A stretch of 64,000 nt of DNA, from the NCBI GenBank assembly GCA_024638645.1, contig JAHEJX010000214.1:1-64000 (forward strand), given 5' to 3'. The stretch's first letter is position 1, and every line of letters starts with the position of its first letter. The DNA comes from Actinomycetes bacterium. Its GTDB lineage: Bacteria > Actinomycetota > Acidimicrobiia > Spongiisociales > UBA5794. Made by a program: the position numbers and the translations under genes. The notes under the pieces are model-generated. The model was given only the letters and a program-made list of their open reading frames with translations. It was not told where the DNA came from and did no database searches. Below, one piece after another: positions 24,922 through 33,851 of this stretch.

Positions 24922-26073
24922 ATGGGTATAGCGGATCGGCTCGAGCGGTTTGGGGAAACCATCTTTACGACTATCACCGCGCTGGCCAACAAGCACGAGG
25001 CAATCAACCTTGGCCAGGGGTTTCCCAACTTCGACGGGCCGCAATTCGTGAAGGATGCCGCCGAACGCGCAATGCGCGAGGGAGCCAACCAGTACCCCCG
25101 ATCGTTCGGCGTTTCCGAGCTCGTCCACGCCATTGCCAAACGATTTAACGCGGACACCGGGCTCGACGTCGACGCTATGACCCAGGTAACCGTCACTTCA
25201 GGCTGCACAGAGGCTCTGGCTGCCAGTTTCCTGGGTCTGATCGAGCCAGGCGATGAGGTTGTGTTGATCGAGCCGACCTACGACGCCTACCTCCCCGACG
25301 CTTCGATGGCGGGGGCGATCCCGAAGTTCGTGACGCTACGCGCACCCGACTTCCGGCTCGACCCGGACGCGCTGCGTCAGGCATTCTCGCCCAAGACCCG
25401 GGCCATCGTGGTCAACACGCCCCATAACCCGACTGGGCGCGTTTTCGACAGCGAAGAACTACAGGCGATTGCCGACCTGTGTCACGAGTTCGATGCCATC
25501 GCGATCACGGACGAGGTGTACGAGCACATGGTGTACGAAGGGAAACACGTCTCGCTGGCATCGCTCGATGGTATGTGGGACCGCACTGTGACCCTCTCTT
25601 CGCTTGGGAAGTCCTTCTCGCTCACGGGATGGAAGGTCGGCTGGGCGATCGCCCCTGAACATCTGACCGCAGGAGTTCGCGCCGCCCACCAGTTCCTGAC
25701 ATTTACCACCGCCTCTCCCCTGCAATACGGCGCCGCGGCAGCTTTGCACGCACCGAACTCCTATTACGTGAACCTCGCCACCGATTACAAGGTGAAGCGG
25801 GATCTGCTCGCCGGCGGTCTTGGCGCAATCGGTTTCAAGGTGTCCATGCCGCAGGGGACGTATTTCATGCTGGCCGACCACACCCGGTTTGGCTTCGACA
25901 ACGACATCGAATTTGTCAAACATCTCATCGAGACGGCCGGTGTCGCCGCCATCCCGCCGTCGGCGTTCTATCACCGGCCCGAAGATGGAGCCTCTCTGGT
26001 GCGTTTCGCCTTCTGCAAGGACGAAGAGACCCTTCGTGCCGCCATCGAACGGCTCGCTGCCCTCGATGCGTGA
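24922..26073 (+). CDS. Class I/II PLP-dependent aminotransferase (kynurenine/methionine aminotransferase-like)
   Basis: A 383-residue fold-type I aminotransferase. The opening AINLGQGFPNFDGPQFVKDA is characteristic of the KAT/YbdL/glutamine-transaminase-K group. The substrate-carboxylate motif is NTPHNPTGRVF and the PLP lysine is in SLGKSFSLTGWKVGWA. Length is full. It transfers an amino group between an amino acid (Met, Kyn or Gln types are possible) and a 2-oxo acid. The last 8 bases overlap the start of the F420-type reductase gene, so the two are co-translated. Confidence 0.9.
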   Translation: MGIADRLERFGETIFTTITALANKHEAINLGQGFPNFDGPQFVKDAAERAMREGANQYPRSFGVSELVHAIAKRFNADTGLDVDAMTQVTVTSGCTEALAASFLGLIEPGDEVVLIEPTYDAYLPDASMAGAIPKFVTLRAPDFRLDPDALRQAFSPKTRAIVVNTPHNPTGRVFDSEELQAIADLCHEFDAIAITDEVYEHMVYEGKHVSLASLDGMWDRTVTLSSLGKSFSLTGWKVGWAIAPEHLTAGVRAAHQFLTFTTASPLQYGAAAALHAPNSYYVNLATDYKVKRDLLAGGLGAIGFKVSMPQGTYFMLADHTRFGFDNDIEFVKHLIETAGVAAIPPSAFYHRPEDGASLVRFAFCKDEETLRAAIERLAALDA

Positions 26074-26503
26074 CGGCACCGCCAAGTGGCTGTCTGCCAC
26101 CCACAGCCAGCTCTATCGTGCCAGCGGTGGCCGCCTCGGCAAGCGGCTCGTGGACAACGACATTCTGCTGCTGACCACCACCGGGCGGCGCAGCGCAAGG
26201 GACCACACAGTCCCGCTCCTCTATCTGCGTGACGGTCGGGACGTCGTGATTGTCGCGTCATGGGGTGGAAGGGATTACCCGCCGGACTGGTACGTCAACG
26301 CGATCGCGCACCCGCGGGTTGGGGTCCAAATCGAGTCCGAGCGATGGATCGGTTCCGCAGTTGAGCTGGATGAGCCGGAACGCAGCGAGTGGTGGAGGCA
26401 AGCCGTGGCCGCCTATGACGGATACAGCAAGTATCAGAGCCGCACCAAACGGGTGATTCCCATTTTGCGAATCACACCGGTTCGTTGCGATCGCACCTCG
26501 TGA
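26066..26503 (+). CDS. Deazaflavin (F420)-dependent nitroreductase family protein
   Basis: A 145-residue Ddn-like split-barrel protein: YRASGGRLGKRL, LLLTTTGRRSARDHTVPLLY and DWYVNAIAHPRVGV are the family's signature blocks. Such enzymes use reduced F420 to reduce quinones or nitro compounds. ATG 26066 overlaps the aminotransferase stop (ATGCGTGA); the track start at 25820 lies inside that gene. It is convergent with a lipoprotein gene. Its presence implies that the organism makes or obtains F420. Confidence 0.88.
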   Translation: MRDGTAKWLSATHSQLYRASGGRLGKRLVDNDILLLTTTGRRSARDHTVPLLYLRDGRDVVIVASWGGRDYPPDWYVNAIAHPRVGVQIESERWIGSAVELDEPERSEWWRQAVAAYDGYSKYQSRTKRVIPILRITPVRCDRTS

Positions 26504-26543
26504 GGTTCTCGTTCGTCGGCAGCGCCGGATTCCGAGTGCGCGC

Positions 26544-27983
26544 CTACGGGATGTATTGCTGCACGATCTGGTGGATGTAGCTCTCGCCGTCGACCATGAA
26601 CCAGAACGGCGTGAACGCTGAAGCAGCGCCGTACCAGCGGCCGTCATCGCTCGTTTCGATGATCCGGATGAACTCAGAGATCGGCACCGTCACCGATTCG
26701 AGGGGGCCGCTTGTGGCGTCGATGAGTCGGACGGTCGTGAAGTCATCGACCGGGATGACCCGCAGCCGGGGATTGTCGTTGCGGATGTAGTAGTCGTTAT
26801 CGACGAATTCGTCGGGGCCGATCACACCGTCCTCTCGCGCTGCGGTCGTCGCCTCGTCGCCGCTGAACCACTGTGCGTAATCCGTCTCGATTGCCACGCC
26901 GCCGGCTTCCGTACGTACGATGCTCGTGATGTAGCCGAAGGTCTGCTCGACTTCTGGCACGTAGCTCACTTGGATTTCCTCAGCGCGCCTGGTGCCGTTC
27001 GGAGCCTCACCAACAACCTCGATCAGGCCGGTTGGCGGAACGCCAACAGTCAGCTCCCACCAGTTGTCTGTGACCGTGAGCGAGGCGCGACCGATCGAGA
27101 TCGTCGTACCGGCGACCGCCCATCCAAAGAGAGTCACCTCAGGCTCGTTGACCACCATGCCGTCGAAGACATGGCTCACCTTGGTGTCGATGGCAAAGGC
27201 AGGCACTTCGGCGAGGAAGCCCTCAACCGGCACCCAGCCGTCCAGGTTCTGCATCATGATCGACGTGTCGTCGCCGGCGCCGGTGTCGGAGACGATGGTC
27301 ACCGTGCCGGTGAAGAGACCGTTCTCCACCATGCCGAGCGGGTTGGCCACCGTGGCAGGCGGCAAGTACCAAGCTGTGCCCCAGTCGCAATCCTCGCGAG
27401 CACAGAGCTCGAGTTCTTGGGCTACGAAGGCACGGTTGAGATCGGTCATCATCTCGCCGTACTGACCGTACGCTTTGTTCGCCGACTCCCACAGCGAGTT
27501 CGAGATTTCGAAGGCTTGGCCGGTCGGCCAGAAGGCCGGCACGGATTGCGTTCCGCTTGGTCTGCCGTACTGCTGCATGGCCACGAGTGTCGGTATCGAC
27601 CAAGGATCACCGGATGCCAGGCTGGCGAACACGACCTCAAGCACCTCAGGCGAGCCAACCTCGACGAAGTGCGGCAGGTTGAACGCGGGTCGCGGTCCCG
27701 TCACCTCCAGAGCCGCTTGAAGCGTGCGTGCATCGCCGGTTGCGGGGTCGAAGCCGAAGATCAGCTGATAGGCCTCCTGCTGGGTCAACGGACCGGCCGT
27801 TGTCGGTGGTGCAGTAACGGGCGGAAGCGTTGTCGTCGGCGCGACGGTTGCTGTAGTGGTGACCGTGATGACCGGTTCGATCGTGCTGACAGTCGTCGTG
27901 GAGTCTGCGGTGGATGAACAGGCGGCGACCAGGACCGTGAGCGTCGCGGCCGCCGTTGCGGTGCGGAAGCTCTGTGTTCTCAT
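26544..27983 (-). CDS. Large lipoprotein with Ig-like segment, unknown function
   Basis: A 479-residue exported protein; MRTQSFRTATAAATLTVLVA leads into the lipobox VAACSS. A Thr/Pro-rich linker (about 20-60) follows. The middle has a predicted beta-sandwich stretch (ISIGRASLTVTDNWWELTVG) like a bacterial Ig-like module, and the C-terminal part carries YAQWFSGDEATTAAREDG then YYIRNDNPRLRVIPV, a pattern I have seen in uncharacterised actinobacterial lipoproteins. No catalytic motif is evident. Start 27983 is chosen over 28013 because the signal peptide begins there. Confidence 0.72.
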   Translation of the reverse strand: MRTQSFRTATAAATLTVLVAACSSTADSTTTVSTIEPVITVTTTATVAPTTTLPPVTAPPTTAGPLTQQEAYQLIFGFDPATGDARTLQAALEVTGPRPAFNLPHFVEVGSPEVLEVVFASLASGDPWSIPTLVAMQQYGRPSGTQSVPAFWPTGQAFEISNSLWESANKAYGQYGEMMTDLNRAFVAQELELCAREDCDWGTAWYLPPATVANPLGMVENGLFTGTVTIVSDTGAGDDTSIMMQNLDGWVPVEGFLAEVPAFAIDTKVSHVFDGMVVNEPEVTLFGWAVAGTTISIGRASLTVTDNWWELTVGVPPTGLIEVVGEAPNGTRRAEEIQVSYVPEVEQTFGYITSIVRTEAGGVAIETDYAQWFSGDEATTAAREDGVIGPDEFVDNDYYIRNDNPRLRVIPVDDFTTVRLIDATSGPLESVTVPISEFIRIIETSDDGRWYGAASAFTPFWFMVDGESYIHQIVQQYIP

Positions 27984-28074
27984 GGTTCCAGCGTCGCCTT
28001 GGCGCGAAGTCACTGCCAGAGGCTTTGGACCGCTGCGGCAGGTAATCCGAGACTGCTTCTTTCATGGCGTTGAG

Positions 28075-28309
28075 ATGCAAACCCCGACCGCGCCGACCGC
28101 CGATACGCGGCGCCTGGTAATCCGGTACGCGATCATCGCCGCGATGGCTGGGCGGCCCGTATGTCGAACAACCGTGGTGGATCTGGCTGGAACATAGCCA
28201 GGCGACACAACGCGAACTGCTGGTGACAGGTTGGCAGTTCGGTTTCGCGACATGTGCCGTCGCATTCGTGCTCGCCACCAGGCCAAACCGTCGCAGGCTC
28301 TCCGACTAG
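28075..28309 (+). pseudogene. Probable small two-helix membrane protein interrupted by a +1 frameshift
   Basis: ATG 28075 opens MQTPTAPTADTRRLVIRYAI then IAAM. Near 28145 the reading must skip one base, in or near GGCTGGGCGG, to continue as GGPYVEQPWWIWLEHSQATQ... with a second helix GWQFGFATCAVAFVLA and a basic end RPNRRRLSD. The final TAG shares CTAG with the convergent aldo/keto reductase stop, an arrangement also used at 20423-20426. The joined product would be about 72 residues. It may be a broken gene, a sequencing indel or chance; this is the main content of the 28014-28305 gap. Confidence 0.4.
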
Positions 28310-29274
28310 TTCCAGTCAAGCATGGAGCGGCGGGTCCAATACTCCGCCGACGGCTCGGCGAGGTGAGCCAGATCCGGCACTTCGATCTCGAAGGCCGCCG
28401 CGTTGTCCCGCAGCTGATCCTCCGTCGCCGCACCGCTCAACACCACGTCTGCCCACGGCTGCGCCAGCACTGCCGCCAGGGCGGCGGCGTCCCGCGGGAC
28501 GTCGTGGATGGCATGCTGAAGCGACATTGCCGCCCGTGACTCTGCATGCGTAAGCCGGCCGTTTGCCATGGCCTCCTTGACAATCACACCAAGCCCGGCT
28601 TCGTGAGCCTCAGCCAGAGCGCTGCCGGCCGAGGGTTCCAGGACATTCCACGTTGCCTGAACCGTGCCAAACAACAAAGAGCCGCCAACTTCCACCTCGA
28701 GCGCATGGCGGATGGTGTCCGCCTGATCGGGACCGCTTGTCGTGAGGCCGATGGTCAATCCCTGATCGCGCAGCTCTCCGAGCCTCAACAGCACATCGGC
28801 GTTGTGCAAGACACCGCTGTCCTCGGTCGCTGAGTGGATCTGGTAAATGTCCAGGTTGTCGTGCAGCAGCTGAAGAGACTCATGAATCTGCCGATCGAGC
28901 GTTTCGATGTCGTGACTCTTCACCTCGTGAACCGCGGCATCGGCTTCCCAGTCCGCCACGTAGGTGTATCCCCACTTGGAAGCGACCACTACATCGTGAA
29001 GTGTGCCCTCCTGGCCATCGATCCACGATGCGAGGAACTCCTCCGCCTTGCCGTATGAGCGGGCTACGTCGAAGTAGCGGACTCCATATTCCAATGCGAG
29101 GTCGAGGATGTGGTGGGTGTGCAGGGAGAGGCCGGCGACATCACGGTGGCCGGCGAGGTCCGAGTGGTGGCCAATGTTGATGTAAGCGGGTCGCCCCAAC
29201 GCTGCCAGACCCAAGCCGAGCCGTGACACCACGAGCCGGGTCTTGCCGAGCTGACGCATAGGGAGTTGCCTCAT
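28306..29274 (-). CDS. Aldo/keto reductase
   Basis: A 322-residue NADPH-dependent oxidoreductase with a TIM barrel. The catalytic tetrad is visible: Asp and Tyr in YFDVARSYGKAEE, Lys in VVASKWGYTY and His in IYQIHSATED. The opening MRQLGKTRLVVSRLGLG is typical; the true start may be the sixth-residue Met. The substrate is unknown. It lies 40 bases downstream of the membrane-anchored hydrolase gene on the same strand. Confidence 0.9.
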   Translation of the reverse strand: MRQLPMRQLGKTRLVVSRLGLGLAALGRPAYINIGHHSDLAGHRDVAGLSLHTHHILDLALEYGVRYFDVARSYGKAEEFLASWIDGQEGTLHDVVVASKWGYTYVADWEADAAVHEVKSHDIETLDRQIHESLQLLHDNLDIYQIHSATEDSGVLHNADVLLRLGELRDQGLTIGLTTSGPDQADTIRHALEVEVGGSLLFGTVQATWNVLEPSAGSALAEAHEAGLGVIVKEAMANGRLTHAESRAAMSLQHAIHDVPRDAAALAAVLAQPWADVVLSGAATEDQLRDNAAAFEIEVPDLAHLAEPSAEYWTRRSMLDWN

Positions 29275-29314
29275 ATCCCCAGGCTAGGGAAGTTGAACCG
29301 CCGTTGGCAGGGTC

Positions 29315-30205
29315 CTATGGCAGCACTTGAAGAGCCTTGCGCTCCAGGAAGTCGTGCACGATGCCTGTGTACACGTCCGTGCGCAGCTCGTAAGCGTGGA
29401 GGTGGACGCCATCGGCCTCCAAGACGTGACGTTCGATGGCAAGGTTCGCTTCGGCGATCCGTTCACTGTGGTCGACCGGAACATCTTCGTCGCCCAGCGT
29501 GTGCATCAGCAGGATCGGAGTTGCCTTGCCCACGACCGCATCGGCCGGATCGACCTTGCCGACCTCGAAGTTGGCTCGAAGCTCGATTAGCAGGAACGCC
29601 AGTGGCCGCACCAACGGCTCGGCAATGCCGAGGCTGTCCTTTGCCGCATACGACACGATGGCTGCCATTGAGCGATAGGGCGAGTCGGCCACTATGAACG
29701 CAAGGTCGTCGCGCTGGTCGAGGACTTCGAGTGCCGTCGCAGCTCCATAAGATATTCCGTGAAGCCCGATCTGGCTCGGCGGAAGGGCCGTGCGATCCAT
29801 CAGCCACCCAATCGCCGCGTTGGCATCGTCTGCCTCGTAGAAGCCGTATGTCCGATGCGCCGGTGTGCTCCTTCCGTGATCACGCTGGTCGAACGCGAAG
29901 AGCGAACATCCCAGGTCCCAGTAGAGGGGCGCGTAGCGGAGCACGCTTGCCCGATCGTCGTCGATGCCGTGGACCAGGACGACACCACAATCGCCATTCG
30001 CCGGATTGGCATAGAAGCTTGCATCGAGTTCGATCTCGCCCTGCGTCAGCGTGACCGGCTCCGGCGCCACGCCGGCGACCAGCGGTGGTTCAGCGCTCTT
30101 GACAAGCCCGGACATTGCTCCTGATGAATACACCCAAGCGACTGCGATGTATGTCACCACCAGTACCAGGCCGAACCACGGAGCCAGGCGGCGAGTCCAT
30201 TTCAT
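29315..30205 (-). CDS. Membrane-anchored alpha/beta hydrolase
   Basis: A 296-residue hydrolase with one N-terminal membrane helix (WFGLVLVVTYIAVAWVY) and the active domain outside. The oxyanion region is VVLVHGIDDD, the nucleophile elbow GISYGAA, the acid in HTLGDEDVPVDHS and the candidate His in GIVHDFLE. It resembles YqkD/YfhR-type esterases of unknown substrate. Start 30205 (MKWTRR) is preferred over 30241 because positive residues then directly precede the helix. Confidence 0.82.
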   Translation of the reverse strand: MKWTRRLAPWFGLVLVVTYIAVAWVYSSGAMSGLVKSAEPPLVAGVAPEPVTLTQGEIELDASFYANPANGDCGVVLVHGIDDDRASVLRYAPLYWDLGCSLFAFDQRDHGRSTPAHRTYGFYEADDANAAIGWLMDRTALPPSQIGLHGISYGAATALEVLDQRDDLAFIVADSPYRSMAAIVSYAAKDSLGIAEPLVRPLAFLLIELRANFEVGKVDPADAVVGKATPILLMHTLGDEDVPVDHSERIAEANLAIERHVLEADGVHLHAYELRTDVYTGIVHDFLERKALQVLP

Positions 30206-30280
30206 ATCGCAAACATACGAAATCGGCGGACGCCTGCCCATGGGGGAAATCCCCTGAATCGGTCGGGATAACCGCCCTAG

Positions 30281-30604
30281 CTAGTCCAGCGACCTGAAGC
30301 ACACTACGTCGCGGTCGCCGGCCTGCAGCATGTCGGCATCCGGAAGGAGAGTTGGACCGTCGCAATCAGCGGCCAACAACGTCACCGTCAGAGGGTCAGA
30401 ATCGGCCGATTCTCGGATCCACACCACTCTGAAGATGCCATCTGTATCGACGGTGTCACAGTCCACCGTCACCAGCCGCTCGGTTGCGGCTGAACTACCG
30501 GTTCCAACGATGTCCACGCAATCGCCGGGTTGTAGCTCGACGGGGCCGGTCGTGCACGCCGTTATCAATAGCGCAACAGGAACGACGCTGCGGAAGCGCC
30601 TCAT
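30281..30604 (-). CDS. Small lipoprotein with septum-formation/LppU-like Cys pattern
   Basis: A 107-residue exported protein with lipobox ALLITACTTG. The mature part starts LQPGDCVDIVG and has LVTVDCDTV, the GDC...VDC spacing seen in actinobacterial LppU/septum-formation-like domains, plus a last Cys in VVCFRSLD. Function is unknown. Its ATG overlaps the upstream zinc-ribbon gene stop by 4 bases. Confidence 0.7.
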   Translation of the reverse strand: MRRFRSVVPVALLITACTTGPVELQPGDCVDIVGTGSSAATERLVTVDCDTVDTDGIFRVVWIRESADSDPLTVTLLAADCDGPTLLPDADMLQAGDRDVVCFRSLD

Positions 30605-31023
30605 TCGGTCGATGGTGGTTCAGGCGCCCGTGGCGGCGGGATGTCCGCCGGAGGAAACCTTGGCGAAGGAGCCGCTTGCGGGGGTGGCGCCGGGTTGCCG
30701 AGAGCGGCGGCGAAGTCGTGATCGCAGACTTGGCACTTGGTGGTGCCCTTCGTGACGTCGCTGCCGCACGCAGGGCATTGCCGGGTTGTCGATCGCGGTT
30801 GAGTGATGATCCAGATCGTACCGAGCACGATCGTCCCGATGACGAGCCACCCGATAGCAGCCCGAAAGCCCACTCGGGCATTCCAGCGGCAACCCAGCTC
30901 GTCGAAGCCACCGGTGCCAACACACGCCTGATCTGCCGCGGCATAGCTAAGTGCGGCGATCAGCGTGATGAAGATCCAGGTGATGATCACCCACGTCAGG
31001 ATGCGGCGGCGCGGTCGTGCCAT
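30601..31023 (-). CDS. Membrane protein with C-terminal zinc ribbon
   Basis: A 140-residue protein with two membrane helices (about 9-30 and 54-74) and a rubredoxin-like zinc ribbon CPACGSDVTKGTTKCQVC at about 83-100, then a Pro-rich cytoplasmic tail. It is coupled to the small lipoprotein gene (ATGA overlap) and diverges from the cyclase gene with 55 bases between starts. Function is unknown; two-TM zinc-ribbon proteins often pair with an exported partner. Confidence 0.75.
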   Translation of the reverse strand: MARPRRRILTWVIITWIFITLIAALSYAAADQACVGTGGFDELGCRWNARVGFRAAIGWLVIGTIVLGTIWIITQPRSTTRQCPACGSDVTKGTTKCQVCDHDFAAALGNPAPPPQAAPSPRFPPADIPPPRAPEPPSTE

Positions 31024-31078
31024 GTGCCGACGTTACATCCGATCCCGGCCAAGCCCGATCAATAGAATCCGTAGGCAA

Positions 31079-33652
31079 ATGAGCAAAGCACTGCCGTCGG
31101 GAACCGTGACTCTTCTCTTCACAGACATCGAAGGAAGCAGTCGGCTGTGGGATGAGCATCGCACTGACATGGCCGCAGCGTTGACACGCCACAACGAGCT
31201 TCTGCGGCTGGCTATCGAGGCAGCTGCAGGCGCAGTGGTGAAGGACAAGGGCGACGGTTTCTTCGCGGTGTTCCACACCGCCACTGATGCACTCCAGGCT
31301 GCCGTGGCAGCACAGCGAGCCATTCGGGCAACGCACTGGCCTGAGTCCACTGGCGCGCTCAAAGTCCGCATGGCAGTACACACGGGTTCAGTGACTCCGG
31401 AGGGCGGGGACTATCGCGGACCAGCCGTCAACCGAGTCGCCAGGCTCGAAGGACTCGGCCACGGTGGCCAGATCCTGGTGTCTGAATCGACGAAGGCTCT
31501 CGTCGAAGATCTCATGCCTGCTGATGCCAATCTCGAGGATCTCGGATCGCACCTGCTGCGAGGAATGTCGCGTCCTGAGAGGGTGTACCAGCTCGTAGCT
31601 CCAGACCTTCCGGCCGTATTTCCGGCACTGCGCACCGATATCGGTGGCGGGGTCGAGCTACCGACTTATCCGACCTCATTCGTAGGGAGGGCGAATGAAA
31701 TGGAGGCAATTGACTCGCTTCTCGCCAGTGGCGAAACACGGCTGGTGACGCTCCTCGGCCCCGGCGGCATCGGAAAGACGCGACTCGCAGTCGAAACTGC
31801 AAGGGTCGCAGGCTCCACGCTGCGGGGCCGCGCCTACTTCGCAGACCTCGCTCCCCTGTCCAACCCATCTGATGTCGGACTCGCAATCGCCGAGGCCGTC
31901 GGCGCCCACACAGAAGGATCGGCGAGCCCAGTGGCACTGGCTGCTTCCCGCATCACCGAGCCGACGCTTGTAGTCCTTGACAACTTCGAGCATGTCACAG
32001 ATGCGGCCGTGACCGTGGCCGAGTTGCTGGATGCGACAAGTGAGCTGCGGCTGCTCGCAACCAGTAGGACACCGCTCAACGTTCGAGGTGAGCGCATCTT
32101 CCATATCGAGCCGCTCAGCTCGGCAAACGGCGACGGATCAACGCCTCCGGCTTTGGCCCTTCTCTACGAACGCGCCGCCAGCTTCGGAGTGACGATTGCC
32201 GACGAAGGGCCGGACAGGGAATCGGCGCTGGCGATCACGAAGCGTCTAGACGGGTTGCCACTCGCAATCGAGCTGGTCGCGGCCAGAACGCGCATCGTCG
32301 GCATCGCCGAACTGGCCGAGTTGCTCGACGAATCTCTCGACGCGCTGGGTGCCGGCTCCGCCGACATGCCGGATCGACAGCGAACGATCCGGTCGACGAT
32401 CGAGTGGAGCCTCCAAGGGCTGACCCAGCAGCAACGAGCACTGTTTGCCCACGCCTCGATATTCCCCGAAGGGTCGACGTTGGCACAGCTCGGAGCCATA
32501 GAACCTGAGGTTTCCAAGACGGAACTACTCGAGAGCATCACGGCTCTTGTCGACAATTCGCTGATCAACGTGGTCACGGAGCAGCCGGGCGCTACCCGGT
32601 ACCGACAATTGGTCGTGCTGCGCGACTACGGCCGTAAACGCCTCGTCGCTGAAGGCACTTACGACGAAACCATGAGCCGGCTCGTCGATTACTACGTCGA
32701 TGCTGCACCGGCGCTGAGTAGGCGGCTACAGCAATCAGATGAAGTCCACAGGGAGCTAGCGCCGGATCACGCGAATTTGCTCGCGGCCATGGACTGGAGC
32801 ATTGCAGGAGGCAGGGTCAGCGAAATGGTCGACGTGACCTGCTCACTGTGGGTGTATTGGTTCAATGGCGACCTTGCGCGGAGCGGCTGGGAATGGTTGG
32901 AGGCTGTGAGGCCGCACTTGCAATCGGCCAAGGTCGAGTGGCTGACTGGCTTCCTGGCCCTGCAATCTGGTGATGCGGAAACCGCCATCCTCAAGCTGAC
33001 CGCAGCAAAGGAGATGTTCGTGGCGGCGGGAGATGATGAGTGGTCGGCTCGGGCGGGCGCGTTCATGTCATTCCTCGCGGAGGATCCTGTTGAAGGCGGG
33101 GCGTGGGCAAGCGAGGCGGTTGAATTCTTCTCCGATGGAGAGCCGGGAGTCGACCTCTTTCTGGCACGATTGATGCAGTCGTCGTTCTACTTCAGGACTG
33201 GCGACCTTGATACCGCCATCGACATTCGACGCAGTCTTCTCGAATGGGGCCAGAACCTCTTCTTCAGCACCATGATCGCCTGGGGACACTGGAATCTCGG
33301 TCTCGCGTTACTCGCTGCCGGACAAGTGGAGGAAGCTCGAGAGCACAACGACGCTGCAGTCGGAACCATGCTCCAAGAGGGGTACCAGGAAGGCGTTGCT
33401 TCGGCGGCTGACATCGAGGCAGCAATCCGGCTGCGCAGCGACGACTATGAATCCGGGCTGCGGATCCTCGGCGGCGCAGATCGCGTTTGGGACACGATCG
33501 GCGCCGTCCGTTGGCCTGAGGCAGGCTTGTTGGTCGAGCAAGCACTTGCGGAGGTCAGTGACAGAATCGGCGCAGATGCAGCCTCCGAGAAGATCGCTGC
33601 CGGCCACGACCTCACACTCGAACAGCTGGCCGCTCTAGCCCTCGATCACTAG
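31079..33652 (+). CDS. Class III adenylate/guanylate cyclase fused to STAND ATPase and TPR-like region
   Basis: An 857-residue signalling protein. Residues 1-175 form a nucleotide cyclase catalytic domain (LLFTDIEGSSRLWDEH with the first metal Asp; KDKGDGFFAVF with the second; RMAVHTGSV). Residues about 195-480 form a STAND/NB-ARC ATPase with P-loop GPGGIGKTRL, Walker B LVVLDNFEHV and sensor LLATSRTPL. The rest is helical and TPR-like. ATG 31079 directly precedes the cyclase domain; the track start at 30965 overlaps the divergent gene. It probably makes cAMP under control of ligand or partner binding. No DNA-binding HTH is seen at the C-terminus, unlike LuxR-type relatives. Confidence 0.92.
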   Translation: MSKALPSGTVTLLFTDIEGSSRLWDEHRTDMAAALTRHNELLRLAIEAAAGAVVKDKGDGFFAVFHTATDALQAAVAAQRAIRATHWPESTGALKVRMAVHTGSVTPEGGDYRGPAVNRVARLEGLGHGGQILVSESTKALVEDLMPADANLEDLGSHLLRGMSRPERVYQLVAPDLPAVFPALRTDIGGGVELPTYPTSFVGRANEMEAIDSLLASGETRLVTLLGPGGIGKTRLAVETARVAGSTLRGRAYFADLAPLSNPSDVGLAIAEAVGAHTEGSASPVALAASRITEPTLVVLDNFEHVTDAAVTVAELLDATSELRLLATSRTPLNVRGERIFHIEPLSSANGDGSTPPALALLYERAASFGVTIADEGPDRESALAITKRLDGLPLAIELVAARTRIVGIAELAELLDESLDALGAGSADMPDRQRTIRSTIEWSLQGLTQQQRALFAHASIFPEGSTLAQLGAIEPEVSKTELLESITALVDNSLINVVTEQPGATRYRQLVVLRDYGRKRLVAEGTYDETMSRLVDYYVDAAPALSRRLQQSDEVHRELAPDHANLLAAMDWSIAGGRVSEMVDVTCSLWVYWFNGDLARSGWEWLEAVRPHLQSAKVEWLTGFLALQSGDAETAILKLTAAKEMFVAAGDDEWSARAGAFMSFLAEDPVEGGAWASEAVEFFSDGEPGVDLFLARLMQSSFYFRTGDLDTAIDIRRSLLEWGQNLFFSTMIAWGHWNLGLALLAAGQVEEAREHNDAAVGTMLQEGYQEGVASAADIEAAIRLRSDDYESGLRILGGADRVWDTIGAVRWPEAGLLVEQALAEVSDRIGADAASEKIAAGHDLTLEQLAALALDH

Positions 33653-33736
33653 CGACGCGTGGGGCCGCCCGCTGGGGCGCGGCGCGGAATTGTTGGTCCA
33701 CCCGCAGGGGGACAGACCGGCGCTGATGGTCAAGAG

Positions 33737-33770
33737 GGGCGGTGTCTACAGGCGCGAGAACACACCGCCC
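33737..33770 (+). terminator. Hairpin after the cyclase gene
   Basis: GGGCGGTGT pairs with ACACCGCCC over a 16-base loop, 84 bases after the cyclase stop. No T-run follows, so termination is only a suggestion. The rest of 33653-33851 shows no gene. Confidence 0.4.
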
Positions 33771-33851
33771 GCGCTTCCCGACAACCCCAAACCATTCGTG
33801 CCCGCGGGCTGGGTGTTCACCCTATGAGAGAACCAACGCCAGAATGCCCCT

